DNA of 64,000 nucleotides from Semisulcospira habei (Eukaryota; Mollusca; Gastropoda; Semisulcospiridae): positions 162,103,376 to 162,167,375 of the forward strand of contig BTPG01000002.1 of NCBI GenBank assembly GCA_036245525.1, in the 5' to 3' direction. A model generated the notes under the pieces. That model had not been told where the DNA came from, ran no database searches, and worked only from the letters and a program-made list of their open reading frames with translations. Below, in pieces: positions 33,076 to 44,507 of this stretch (within the stretch, counting starts at the first letter, position 1; the number at the start of each line of letters is the position of its first letter). The position numbers were made by a program, and so were the translations under genes.

Positions 33076-33378
33076 GGGAGGGGTGAGAAGGGGAGGGGTG
33101 TGTAAACAGATCACATCTGTTGGCAGAGGGTTGTTTGAGTAAGAAGATTTCTTAAAGGAGTGTTATATGTGTACTTTGCAGTAAGAAGCGATGAGCCAGT
33201 TGCTAATGGCATTAACTTGAACTAATTAATTACATTGGTGACGTGTACTCCACATGTATGTATGTGTTTTCTGTTTGTGAGTGTGAGTTAACGTTAGGCT
33301 ACTTCTTGGTTATTTTTTTCTGAGACAAAAACATATGGTTGAATGACACGGATCCTCGTGCTTCACTCTGCATACACT
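33076..33378. other. Nothing recognised
   Basis: Unique-looking AT-rich DNA. Confidence 0.4.
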
Positions 33379-33590
33379 TTAACCCTTTTTATCCAGATAC
33401 ACACATTGCTTGAAATAAATTTGACTGATAGTTCAAGGGTGGTGCCAGAATAGCTTGGTGCCTGAGGCGCCAAACTATTCAGGTGCTGCCCTTGAACTAA
33501 ACCAGTTGATCTATCTCCTAATCTGTAATGTAGCCGTCATGGGACAATAAGCAGATTTTACAAAATCAGCCTCAGGATGTAATGGGTTAA
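33379..33590 (+). repeat. Palindromic TTAA element, copy H5
   Basis: 212 bp with ends TTAACCCTTTTTATCC and GGATGTAATGGGTTAA; core 33421-33511 with centre CCTGAGGCGCC. A complete-looking member. Confidence 0.9.
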
Positions 33591-33699
33591 CAGACGGAAA
33601 ATCTGCATGTTTTCAGTGTAGATGTGTGTAGACTTCACAGTGCAGACTATGGCCATTGAGTTCGGTAGTCATATGCCACCACTTTTTTTTTTTTTTTGT

Positions 33700-34090
<391 letters not shown>

Positions 34091-35097
34091 ATTCTGGGCA
34101 CCCATTTTTTTCTGAGGGTTGTTTCTGCATTATCTTTCATTCAAAAGTCAGAAAAAAATATCAGAATAGGATGTCCCATTTTCGCAGGTTTACCTCATGT
34201 TGTGTGTTTGCAAAGCACTGGGCCTGTGTGTTTACCACAGAAGCGAGCGTCTCTATGGATCAACTTGATACCTGATTGGTCGGCTGCGCACAGTGACATG
34301 AACTGAGTTGTTTCCCCTTCTATAGTCTCTCGTCCCGCCAACCGTTGTTCCATCTGCAGAGGTACAATTGATTTTATGCAATATTTCTCAGTTAAGAGCA
34401 CGCCCAAGTGTACTTCTTCAGTGCAGTTATTTAAACGAGATGCTCCCAATCCGATACAATTGCACAGTAGTCTATATGGACCCGTTTTGCTGAGAAAACT
34501 GAGATGTCTGCTACGACCGGCGTCTGCTGCTCAGTCAGTCTTGTAGTAACAGATAATAGAACCCCACGATTTTAACAAAAGCTTTCTTCTTCAATGAAAG
34601 GAATTCGTTCAATAACACCATTACAAGGTCAATCTGTCACGTGATTGTGTTGCTTTTGTCCTGACATGTGTGATTGTGATCGAAAAGTAACGTGACACAT
34701 GCATGCACTATAAACAACATGGCGCCAGATTTCAGTGTCTATTTCAATCCTCGTACGCAAAACTACCTTGCGATTCGAAGAACAGACTTCCACGAACAGG
34801 TTTTTTGGATTGTGCAACTGAAGTGTCGCTTTTTACTGTATTACCAGTTATTGTTCTTAGGGGGCAGGGGGTACTGCAGTAATTATATATATATCTGATC
34901 CAAAATGTCAACGGTTTACAATGGTTGCAATTGACATGTTTGCATTGCAGCACTGTTTTGGTTACACTCAGCACTTTCTGCACACACCCAGCGCCAGATG
35001 GCACACACCCAGCGCCAGATGGCAGCAGGATGTCCAAACCCATCGGGATCTATGGAAGTGGACAAGCACGCCCCTTCCTGGCATATGACCAAGGCCC
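34091..35097. other. Mostly unrecognised, short tandem duplication
   Basis: No gene recognised. ACACACCCAGCGCCAGATGG is duplicated in tandem at about 34982-35024. A possible acceptor, GCATTGCAG at 34943-34951, precedes the first exon candidate of the next feature. Confidence 0.4.
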
Positions 35098-37922
35098 ATG
35101 GCAAAATTAGTCAGCTGCAACATGATGGCCCAGCCTCTGCCGCAGAGGGTGCGTCTGGTAGGAGGGTACCGGGTGCATAGACGGCAGCGGAATGCCCTCA
35201 ATTACAAACTGGTAAGTGATTCTATGATCATCTTCATTTCATTGGCTCGCATGCGAAGCAAAAGTGAGTTTATGTTCTGGGCCACTGGTCGTCCGTCCGT
35301 CGTCCATGGTAAACGTTAACAGTGGCATTTTCTCAGAGACTATTCAAGCCACATTCTTCAAGCTTGGCCCAAGGATACTTTGTTGCAAGACTTTTGTAAA
35401 CATACCAATTTGAGTGACCTCTCTCAAAGGGTCACGCGGGGTTGACAGATGTGTGAAAACTGCTTACATTTTCAGAAAACATGGATTTTTCTGCTGCAGA
35501 AGCCAGCCCTCGTCACGAAGGTCACACATATGTAAATCGGTCATACACGGGATTACTCTTTATATTCTTGTGCAAGGCCCCTTAAACCGAAATTGGGCTG
35601 TTTCTGTCCTAATGCAGCCTTTGTTTTTTCTTTCCTTTTCCAGTTGGCAAATGGAGCCTGGGATGGACCTGAGACTGAGAGTGCAAGCGCATCGCAATAC
35701 AAGGACAGTGATGACGAGGAGTTTGTTCCTGGCTCGAGCTCACAGGATTCAGACGGTGTGTCGCCATCAATCTCTGGGGTCTCTGACACAGACAGTATTG
35801 TATTGAATATGTTAAATATGTTAGATTTCAAAGTGGCTGGTTCAGGGTGGGCAGGTGTCACTGAAGCAAGTACCAGCAAGGTGCAGTGTGCGTTAGGGGG
35901 TGAATTACGGGGTGGCAATGACAATGTGGATAGGCAGAAGGAACACGAAGAAACGGGTGTGTACGTGTTGCAGAGAGGGAAAGGAAAGTACAGATCGGAC
36001 AAGAAACATGCATGCAAATTGTGTAGCAAGCTTGTCTTGAAAATGAGCACGCACTTACAAGATGTCCATGCAGATGAGGCAGACGTTGCTAAAATTTTGG
36101 TATTGAAAAAAAGGACTAAGCAGAGACGTCAAGCATGGATCAGACTACAAGATGAGGGTGATTACATGCATAATGTTGCCATTCTTGAAAAGAAATCAGG
36201 ATGTTTGATTTCTAAGTATCGCACCAAAACTAGTAAGGTAGACGACCTTCTCACCTGTAACCATTGCAAAGGGCTCTATCAAAAAAAGCTGATCTCTGTA
36301 CACTCAAAACATTGCTGTCAGAAACCAGGAGGGTTTCAGTTCACTTAGAGAGGTGAGGCGGCACGATGTGGGAGGCTAATGCTTCCAATACCCTTAGACG
36401 TTGACTTTTCCTTCTATCATAAGGTTTTAGCCAGACAGAGAGATGATGAGATAGGCCGTCTCATCAGAACTGACCCCTTGCTTCTTGAGTATGGAAAGAG
36501 ATTATTTGACTGCAGGGACATTGAAGAACACACGGCTGGGCAAATCAGCTCCAGGATGCGGGAGTTAGGGAGACTATTAAAGATTCTTAGAGTGAGGTCA
36601 GAAATGAAAATCTCAAGTTTAAATGCTGTGATCAATTCAGCTAGCTTTGATCATGTTGTACTGGCTGTAAAAGAGCTAGCAGAATTTGATGAGGACACAC
36701 ATCAGTTCAAAAAAGGCAATCTCGCAATGCGCATAGGCCATGCTTTGAAAAAATGTTCACAGATCAAACAGTCGCAGGCATCCAAACAGCTTGGGCATGG
36801 TTCAGATGACAGGTGGTGACAGGAGCTCTCTGAGGTGCAGCGGTTTGACTCTGTCTTCACCGGGGACTGGTACGATTGTGTGTCCGCTACAGCAGCCCAG
36901 TCGGTCGGGAAAATGACCATGAACAAACCCAAGCTGATCCCATCATGTGAAGATGTGAGGAAGGTCCAACAGCTTCTTGAGACAAGGATGGTTTCGGAAG
37001 ATTATCTGACAGTGGTTAAAGCAAGTCTTTGCGCTGTATCACTTTTCAACCGAAAACGAGGGGGAGAAGTTCAGAAAATGAAGGTATCAGACTTCCAGAA
37101 TGCTAAGATTGGATCGATCACTAATCAAGACATCTTGAAAGGTCTCACAGAGGTTGAGGAGAAAATGGTGAATCATTTTCAAGCAAGTGGAAATCAGAGG
37201 CAAGTTTAATAGGAGTGTTCCCATTTTGCTGACGAAGAAGATGATGACAACTGTGGACAGAATCCTTCAAATGAGGCAATCGGTGCCAGCTCTCGCTGGT
37301 TCCCAGTACATCTTTGCCACACCTTCTGGTCAGAGGCCTTACAGAGGCCATGATGTTCTGAAGGAACATGCGCTACAAGCACAAGTGTCAAACCCAGCCA
37401 TGTTCACATTTACTCAGTTACGGAAGCAGGTTGCAACTTTGGCTCAGTCCATGGCCATCTCAGAGTTAGACCAGGATCAGCTGGCAGACTTTGCATTAAA
37501 GCTGAACTGGGCGATGATGAAGAGATTGACTTTGACAATGAAGACACATCAGAAACTCGCAGAGATGTCTCGGGGGAAACAGCACCTGTGAATGAAGCAA
37601 GTAGCAAGTCAACAACACAGGAATCAATGAGCATGACAGAGAAAAGACGTCCAGAGCCTGATGACAATCTAGATAGTTTTGATGATGACAGTACTGCATC
37701 AGCTCCTGTTCGAAAGAAGCTAGATTTACAAGGAAACCATGGGGAAAAGCTAAATAGAAAGCTGTTCAAACTCGTTTCAAGACACACCTCGTCGTGAACA
37801 AACTTCCTGGAAAGGCCAAGATACAGCAGGCAATCGCAGAAGAGCCCGCACTTAGACATAGGCGCTGGACAAACATAAAGGATTACATCCGCAACAGACT
37901 GAAAAAGTTACAAAAGAAATGA
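35098..37922 (+). pseudogene. Zinc-finger tyrosine-recombinase-like gene, degenerate
   Basis: Possible exon 1 is 35098-35211 (donor GTAAGT), and exon 2 begins 35644 after a pyrimidine tract and CAG; the two join in frame. Exon 2 has an acidic region (DSDDEEFVPGSSS), two Cys2-His2-like clusters (CKLCSK..HLQDVH; CNHCKG..HSKHC), a core domain with VKASLCAVSLFNRKRGGEV (the conserved Arg region of tyrosine recombinases), FTFTQLRKQVATLAQ, and a C-terminal tail (NKLPGKAKIQQAIAEEPALR) ending at TGA 37920-37922. In-frame TAG at 36346, in-frame TGA at 36817, and frame changes near 37200, 37500 and 37790 show decay. The stretch that should hold the catalytic Tyr appears missing. Similar proteins are expanded in molluscs and fish; the role is unknown, perhaps domesticated or mobile. 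Confidence 0.7.
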
Positions 37923-37965
37923 ATTGAGATTCTCCGACACTCGTGGCATTTTCATTTTCATATAG

Positions 37966-38700
37966 ATTTATTACAAGAGTGTTAATTATTATTGGGTTGG
38001 TTTCAGCATGTATAGCTTGTTTTTAACTGATGGATGCCTGGATCATTTTGTATACTGTATAATTGCAAAAGGAAACAGCCGGCTGGGGACGAAAGACAAT
38101 AATAAGATAAGAAAACCATTGACAACCTAAAGATTTATTACCAGAGTGTTATTATGGGGTTGGTCCGCCTGGATCATTTTGTATACTGTATAACATTTAA
38201 AACTTTGAAAATGGAACTGCAAATGGAACAACGGTTGGGGACGAGAGACAATAATAAGGGGTAAGAAAACCATTGTCAACATAAAGATTTATTACAAGAG
38301 TGCTACTATGGGGTTGGTCTGCCTGGATCATTTTGTATACTGTATAACATTTAAAACTTTGAAAATGGAACTGCAAATGGAACAACGGTTGGGGACGAAA
38401 GACAATAATAAGGGGTAAAAAAAACCATTGTCAACGTTAAGATTTATTACAAGAGTGCTACTATGGGGTTGGTCCGCCTGGATCATTTTGCATACTGTAT
38501 AACATTTAAAACTCTGCAAATGGAACAGCGGTTGGGGATGAAAGACAATAATAAGATAAAAAAGAAACAACATTGTCAACATAAAGATTTATTACAAGAA
38601 CGTTATTATTCGGTTGTTTTCAGTGTGTATAGCTCTGTTTTTATCTGATGTACACCTGGATCATTTTGTATGCTGTGTAACATTAACCTTACTTTGCAAC
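37966..38700 (+). repeat. Tandem array of about 150-bp units
   Basis: Nearly five units, each with GATTTATTACAAGAGTG, CTGGATCATTTTGTATACTG and GACAATAATAAG, starting about 37966, 38130, 38284, 38439 and 38584. The last unit has a longer centre. Pieces of the same array reappear at 46413-46428, 46650-46722 and about 53408-53450, separated by SINE-like and DIRS insertions. Confidence 0.85.
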
Positions 38701-38708
38701 TAAACAGT

Positions 38709-38905
38709 GGCCCCCACCCGGGTGGGCCCTGGGGGACTTGGGTGGGGTTAACTACTTTTTAGTTCCTAGCGTCACCCTGGTCAACCCCAAAGGGTGGGTT
38801 TTCCTCTCAATTCTGGGGCATGTGTTTCTGTCTACCCTTGGTCCATTAACTTGTATTTTTCTTTTTTAAGCTCTCCCTACTGTCTGCGCTGCCTGTATCT
38901 CTTGA
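38709..38905 (+). repeat. SINE-like copy S4, 5' half
   Basis: Begins CCCCCACCCGGGTGGGCCC and follows the S1 family to GCTGCCTGTATCTCTTGA, where DIRS element A begins. The family continues at 46222. Confidence 0.85.
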
Positions 38906-39163
38906 AAAGAAGTACCCAACGGAGAAAGAAACACTCTTAGAAAAGACGGTTACAACACATTTGTTTTCTCAAAACACATTACCGATGGTATTACACTTAG
39001 GGAATGGTTCTTAGCTAGCCTAATTTTAGCCAAATTTGGTTGTGTCCGTATACGGTATCGTTGGCAGGAGTGGGGCGCCATAGAATAGGCCCCCGCCAGA
39101 ATAGCCTCCCCTTCTTCCCATCCGGTGCGAAAATACCCGTCATACCCCAGTTTAGTTCTTAGC
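38906..39163 (+). repeat. Left inverted terminal repeat of DIRS A
   Basis: Starts GAAGTACCCAACGGAG. The blocks ACCGATGGTATTAC, CCAAATTTGGTTGTGTCCG and GGTGCGAAAATACCCGTCAT all return inverted at 45658-46128. Confidence 0.9.
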
Positions 39164-39492
39164 TGGCGCCGAGTTAGGTTGTGTCCACTTCGAGCTCCGT
39201 GCTGAATTGAACCGGTCTTCGACCTTGGATGGACTTGCGTCTTCACTCGGCGGCTTCTTGTTTCGCCTGGGTCTGTTCGACACTGTGCCTGGCGGTTTCT
39301 GGTGACGAGAAGCTTGGCAGTGGGGACTGGGCCTTGCGGTTCTGAGCACGGCTTCGACTTTCTGCCCGGTCGGACTTCGCGGCGAGCTACCACTTGCGTC
39401 GGAGTCTTCACTTCGCTGGACAGACGTGGGTTGACACCGGTCTCGACATGGCCAGGTAACATCTCGGTACATGCCCTCGACCGGCGCTCTGG

Positions 39493-42342
39493 GTGGGAAA
39501 GAGCGCCGAGCGTCGGCACGTGCGGTGCACTCGCTTCGTTTTTCGAGTAGGCTCGATACATTTTGCGCGCAGTCACTTCTTGCGTGTCCTTAGAGGCCAC
39601 GCTCGCTCGTCCTTCATTATGCTATCTTGTTTCAGATACCAGGTTCGTACCTGCACGATGTGTCGGGATTTTCAATGGCCCTCAGATGAACACGAGTTTT
39701 GCCTTCCCTGCTCCGGTTGTGATTCAACCCATACTTGTGATGTCTGCGCCTCATGGCCGGAAGAAGCGTGGTCAGACCTGTGGCGTTTCTACTGCAGGGA
39801 GCGTCCGAGGCCTATGCAAGACCGGCCGACGCGGACGGCCAGCCCTAAGGAGAAAACCCAGTCAGTAACAGGGACTTCGTTGTCCCGCAGAGACTATTCC
39901 AGGCCTAGCAGAAATAACCTGGCTGAGACGACCGGAGGCCCACAGGTGGGACCTAAGTCAGTAACAGGGACTTCGTTGTCCCGCAGAGACTATTCCAGGC
40001 CTCGCAGAAGTGACCTGGCTGAGACGACCGGAGGCCCACAGGTGGGACCTAAGTCAGTAACAGGGACTTCGTTGTCCCGCAAAGACTATTCCCGGCCTCG
40101 CAGAAGTGACCGGGCTGAGACGACCGGAGGCCCAAAGGTGGGACCTAAGCCAGCGACAGGGACTTCGTTGTCCCGCAGAGACCATTCCAGTCCTGGCAGG
40201 AGTAACTGGGCAGAGACGACCAAATGTACGAAGGTGGGACCCAAGTCGGTAACAGAGACTGTGTTGTCCCACGGAGAGCGTACAAAGCCTACCAGAGAGC
40301 GCCGGTCAGAGGCCTCTAGAGGTTACATAGGGACTTCGTTGTCCCGCAGAGACCATAGGACACCTCCGAGAGATCGAGCCTTAGAGACGACCACGGACAC
40401 CCTTGGGGGGCCCAAGGCAGGGCCTTTGCCTGTGGCGGACAAGTCACCGGAACCTGGAAATGCATCAGCGGGTGAGTTAGCTGACACATCGTTAGTGCTA
40501 GTAGCGCCAACCATTGATAAGGCCGCAGGGATGGCGGCGCTTGGCGACTCCACGACGCTACCAGCCTTCGCTCGCTCGGAAGATCGCAGGCTCGACAAGT
40601 ATAAGCACCTGCGGGAGGGACGGCTGTCGGGGACCCTGGTCCATGATGAGCAGACAAACACGCCCTCGAGTGCGGCCTGGGTGGCCACCTCGCCGCACGA
40701 CAGAGCGGACAAACGACAGACAGAGAGATTTCCGCTTTGCGAGACGCAGGCCCCCGCAGGGTGGACAAGCCGAGTTTGGACACGCGCACTACCTCCAGAC
40801 CCCAGGTGAGGGGTGATGCGTCTGTGTCGCCTTTCCGAGCGCGGGGCCTCAGCCCACGCGGCAGATACAGTTTGGAAAGACGACCTTCGACCTCACGTCG
40901 GGATCCTGATCGCCGCTTTCGTTCGAGAGAGCTTAGCTCTTCGGACTCGAGTTGCTACCCCTTACCACGCAGAGACACTCAAAGGAGATCGAGTCCGAGA
41001 CGGCACACCAGTACAGTGGACTCTTACCGTCATGTTAGCCCTCGTTCCTTTCGTCATCACGCCTCACGGGATCCCCGTGACAGGCGTCGCTCAGCGACGC
41101 GGACGAAACCGGACTCACGTCGGTCCCGGCGGACTGTGCACAGTTCCCGCTCTTCGCGTCACAGCCGCTCGCCGGGGGGTGCACCGTGCTCCCAGGAATT
41201 CGCCTTCTGCACCCGATGGAAGACGTCCTCTTCCCAACATGGCTTCGTCGCCGCGGCACCACACGACCCCCCTTGCGCCCGTGGATCCCGTGAGGGCTTC
41301 AGACAAGCTTGGCAGCACCGCTCGTGGTCTGGATTCCGTCAGCCTGACTCCTGGAGACTCGGTGTCCGCCTGGTTGGACGCCGCGGCGAGCCTTCACTCG
41401 GATTCTCCGGAGAAAACGGATGTTCCCCCAGCGTCGTTCGGACACAGAACGGAGACCATGCGTGCGTTAGACGAAGCTGCGCGACTTATTGCCGCTACCT
41501 TACCGGCGGAAGACTGCCCTCCTTCTCCACCGGCTAAGAAGAGAGCCTCGGCCTTTGTGGACGCGGAGCGTCACGCCAAGCGCTTCAAGTCTCTACTGCA
41601 ACCGCCTGGATTTCGGGACATCCGGGATGCCCTGTCGACTCATCTACTTCAGGGTTCGCTTGGAGATACGGGATTCTTCTCTGACCACAAGTGGCCGGCG
41701 GACCTCATGATAGCATTCCAGCAGAAGTGGTACGCAGGACATTCTCAGGCCTTCGCTTGCCCTCTGCCGGACGTGGATCCCTCAGCGACTTCCTGTGCGG
41801 GCCTTACTCGACAAAAAGAAAGAGCGGTATTTCCCCCTGGACTGACTAAGACGGCGGCACTCATCCGCAATGCGCTAGCTTCGGCAGGGTTTTTGGACTT
41901 GGCGACTCAGGCGATAGTTCGACGGGTGGAGGCAGCTTGGAGTCCTACCATCGCACCGCTCTTGACCGACATCTTAGCCTTGACCGTGTCTTGCAACCGC
42001 GCAGCCTACCACACCTCGGTCAACGCGATGACGGCGGCAGCAAACTGCGACCTCATGCGGCGAGATGCTGTTTTACAAGCCTGCTCACTGCCGTCAGAGA
42101 TCAAGAACCAGCTGCGGCGGGCCCCGCTTGGCAACGAGCTCCTCTTCGGCCCTCATTGGCAGTTGGTTAAGGAATCCAGCAAGGAATTGTGGCCCACCAG
42201 GTTCGCCCCGCCCCGCTTTCCTCCAGCCCGCAGGCCCGCGGGTCGAGGCTTGCGGACCACCAGACCCAGCATTCGCCCCTTTACCAGTCGTGGACGTCTC
42301 CCCCCCCCGCCAACCGGCCTTTGGTCGACCCCGCCGACCTAA
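39493..42342 (+). pseudogene. DIRS A gag-like region
   Basis: The frame opens before 39493; the first ATG is at 39619 (MLSCFRYQVRTCTMCRDF). A Cys-rich module (CTMCRDFQW, CLPCSGC, CDVCASW, about 39655-39770) is probably zinc-binding and is shared with element B. A 32-residue repeat (GTSLSRRDYSRP...) follows, encoded by 96-bp units. The frame ends at TGA 40807-40809. The next 450 bp make best sense in another frame as an Arg/Ser-rich stretch (RRSRRTVHSSRSSRHSRSP). The capsid-like part (RALDEAARLIAATLPAEDCP, then WYAGHSQAFACPLPDVD) returns in the first frame to 42342. The gag may therefore carry two small shifts, or the stop is natural. Confidence 0.65.
39865..40345 (+). repeat. 96-bp coding tandem repeat in DIRS A gag
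   Basis: GTAACAGGGACTTCGTTGTC recurs at 39865, 39961, 40057, 40153 (varied) and 40249, exactly 96 bp apart, with a shorter last unit near 40327. Each unit keeps the frame and encodes GTSLSRRD. Confidence 0.92.
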
Positions 42343-44507
42343 ACCCGGCCCCGCAGACGCCCCCGTCCCCGCCCCTGCTTGGCCTAGACCTGCCCGCCGT
42401 CCCTTCGGGCGTGGTAGGGCCCGATGACTACACTCCGCCCACGTCTCCCCCGACCGCTTCCGGGTCCCCGGTCGGCGGGAGACTAGCACTTCACAGCGAC
42501 GCTTGGACCTCGCTGTTTCCCGACGACCCGTGGATCCTCTCGACAGTTTGCCAAGGACTACAGCTCTCGTTCCGCTCACCCCCTCCACTGCGCCGGTCTC
42601 CACTTTGGACGTCGATGCCCGTCGACTCGCTCAGAGCAGAGGCACTACGCAACGAGGTGGCTGCACTACTCCAGAAGAACGCCACAGAGGTAGTCAGACG
42701 CCACGACTCTCCGGCCTTCTACAGTCGTCTGTTTGTTGTTCCCAAGCCGGGGGGCAAGTGGCGTCCGGTCATCGACCTCTCCGCCCTGAACAAGTTCCTT
42801 GTCGCCCCGCCATTCCGGATGGAAACCGCTCGAGCCCTGCGTTCCGCGGTGCAGCCGTTCGATTTCGCCATCAGCCTCGACCTCTCAGACGCCTATCTAC
42901 ATGTTCCCATGCACCCGGCGTCCAGACGCTTCCTTCGGTTCGCCTTTGCCGGAATCGTCTACCAGTTCCGCGCTCTACCCTTTGGTCTCAACCTCAGCCC
43001 GTGGGTGTTCACCAGGATCATGGATGCGGTCGTCGCCAGGGCCAGAAGGACGAGCTCAAGCCCTACGTCCAACTACCTCGACGATCTTCTTCTACGAAAC
43101 CAGGTGGACTCCGCCTTGGAGAGGGACCGGGACGCACTCATGGACCTCCTCGACTTCCTCGGGTTCATCGTCAACAAGGGCAAGTCCGACCTCTCCCCGT
43201 CCCGCTGTTTCGTCCACCTGGGAATGGAGTTCCACACCGATCTCAACTTAGTGCGACTCCCGGTAACGCGTATTCAGAAGATCAGCGATCTGGCGCGACA
43301 GGTGGCTCAGCAGGACAAGGTCTCGGCACGGGTGTGGCTACAGTTGCTGGGCATGATGAGCGCGGCCTCAGACCTGATTCCCCTGGGACGTCTCTATTCC
43401 CGACCGCTCCAGTTGCACCTACTACTTCATTGGCGACCCTCCAAGGATGACATCGACGCTCTGATTCCGGTTCCCCCGATGTTACTTCCACACCTGAGGC
43501 GCTGGGCGGACCACAACTGGCTGGCTTCGGGAGTCTCCCTTTACACACCGCCTCCCAGCTTGTCCCTTTGCGTCGACGCAAGTCTCACCGGTTGGGGAGC
43601 CCATCTGCTACCGTCATTCACGACAGCCTCGGGGGTGTGGCCCACGGATCTTCTGACCCGACACATCAACTGGTTGGAGTTGCAGGCGGTGTGGCAGGCG
43701 CTATTGACGTGGGACTCTCAGCTCCAGGGTCAGGAACTGCTCGTGCTGTCCGACAACTCCACAGTCGTCGCCTACCTACAGAAGCAGGGCGGTACGCGCT
43801 CCCCTTCTCTGTGCATCCTCCTGTACCAGCTGCTTCGTTGGTGCGAAGATCGGGGCATCACTCTGCGCGCCAGACACATTCCAGGTCATCTCAACGTGCT
43901 GGCCGACTCCTTATCACGCCGCGGACAGCTCCTACACACAGAATGGACACTGCGGCCGGACATCTTCCAGTTGATCGCGGCCAAATGGGAAGCTCCTATG
44001 ATCGACCTGTTCGCCACCCGTTGGAACCACCAGTTGCCGCTGTTCGTCTCGCCGGTTCCAGATCCTCTAGCTTGGGCGGTCGACGCACTGTCCATTCCCT
44101 GGGACAGGCTCATCGCCTACGCTTATCCGCCGACGGTGCTGGTTCCCAAAGTCCTCCACAAGCTTCGCGGCTGCAACACAATTCTGTTCCTGGTGGCGCC
44201 CTTCTGCTGGAGCAAGTCGTGGACGACGGACCTGCTGAACCTAGCCACCAGTCCACCTCTTCAGCTTCCTACGCCTCGCACGATGCTCAAGCAGCCTCGA
44301 CAGCCGCTGTTTCACCCTTGCCCGGAGCGCCTCCTTCTACACGCTTGGAGGTTGTGCGGCAGGCCCTCACCAGAAGAGGCTTCTCAGGTGACGCAGTGGA
44401 AGCTATCGCTGCTGCACGCAGACCCTCTACCAGACGAGTCTACGAGGGGAAGTGGAAGGTGCTGTGCGACTGGTGTGGTGACAACAACCTTACCCCCACC
44501 GAGTTGA
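42189..44507 (+). CDS. DIRS A reverse transcriptase and RNase H
   Basis: A long clean frame of about 770 codons. RT motifs: VVPKPGGKWRPVIDLSALNK, the A motif SLDLSDAYLHVPMHP, LPFGLNLSPWVF, the C motif NYLDDLLL (about 43070) and LGFIVNKGKS. RNase H: CVDASLTGWGAHL (about 43570), NWLELQAVW, LSDNSTVVAYLQKQGG, and ARHIPGHLNVLADSLSR (about 43868). The C-terminus matches the domain after RNase H in DIRS elements (IDLFATRWNHQLP). The frame lies -1 relative to gag and overlaps it by 154 bp; no ATG stands at the overlap, so frameshifting or reinitiation is implied. All catalytic Asp residues are present. Confidence 0.92.
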   Translation: MAHQVRPAPLSSSPQARGSRLADHQTQHSPLYQSWTSPPPANRPLVDPADLNPAPQTPPSPPLLGLDLPAVPSGVVGPDDYTPPTSPPTASGSPVGGRLALHSDAWTSLFPDDPWILSTVCQGLQLSFRSPPPLRRSPLWTSMPVDSLRAEALRNEVAALLQKNATEVVRRHDSPAFYSRLFVVPKPGGKWRPVIDLSALNKFLVAPPFRMETARALRSAVQPFDFAISLDLSDAYLHVPMHPASRRFLRFAFAGIVYQFRALPFGLNLSPWVFTRIMDAVVARARRTSSSPTSNYLDDLLLRNQVDSALERDRDALMDLLDFLGFIVNKGKSDLSPSRCFVHLGMEFHTDLNLVRLPVTRIQKISDLARQVAQQDKVSARVWLQLLGMMSAASDLIPLGRLYSRPLQLHLLLHWRPSKDDIDALIPVPPMLLPHLRRWADHNWLASGVSLYTPPPSLSLCVDASLTGWGAHLLPSFTTASGVWPTDLLTRHINWLELQAVWQALLTWDSQLQGQELLVLSDNSTVVAYLQKQGGTRSPSLCILLYQLLRWCEDRGITLRARHIPGHLNVLADSLSRRGQLLHTEWTLRPDIFQLIAAKWEAPMIDLFATRWNHQLPLFVSPVPDPLAWAVDALSIPWDRLIAYAYPPTVLVPKVLHKLRGCNTILFLVAPFCWSKSWTTDLLNLATSPPLQLPTPRTMLKQPRQPLFHPCPERLLLHAWRLCGRPSPEEASQVTQWKLSLLHADPLPDESTRGSGRCCATGVVTTTLPPPS

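Noticed and set aside
34950..35097. Extension of the recombinase-like gene upstream in the tandem-duplicated block
   Set aside because: Stops in the relevant frame (TGA at 35086) and a 21-bp tandem duplication make coding unlikely; only the ATG at 35098 was considered.
40737..41537. SR-rich frame as a separate splicing-factor-like gene
   Set aside because: It lies inside the DIRS A gag region between frames of the same polyprotein, so it is read as gag in a shifted frame.
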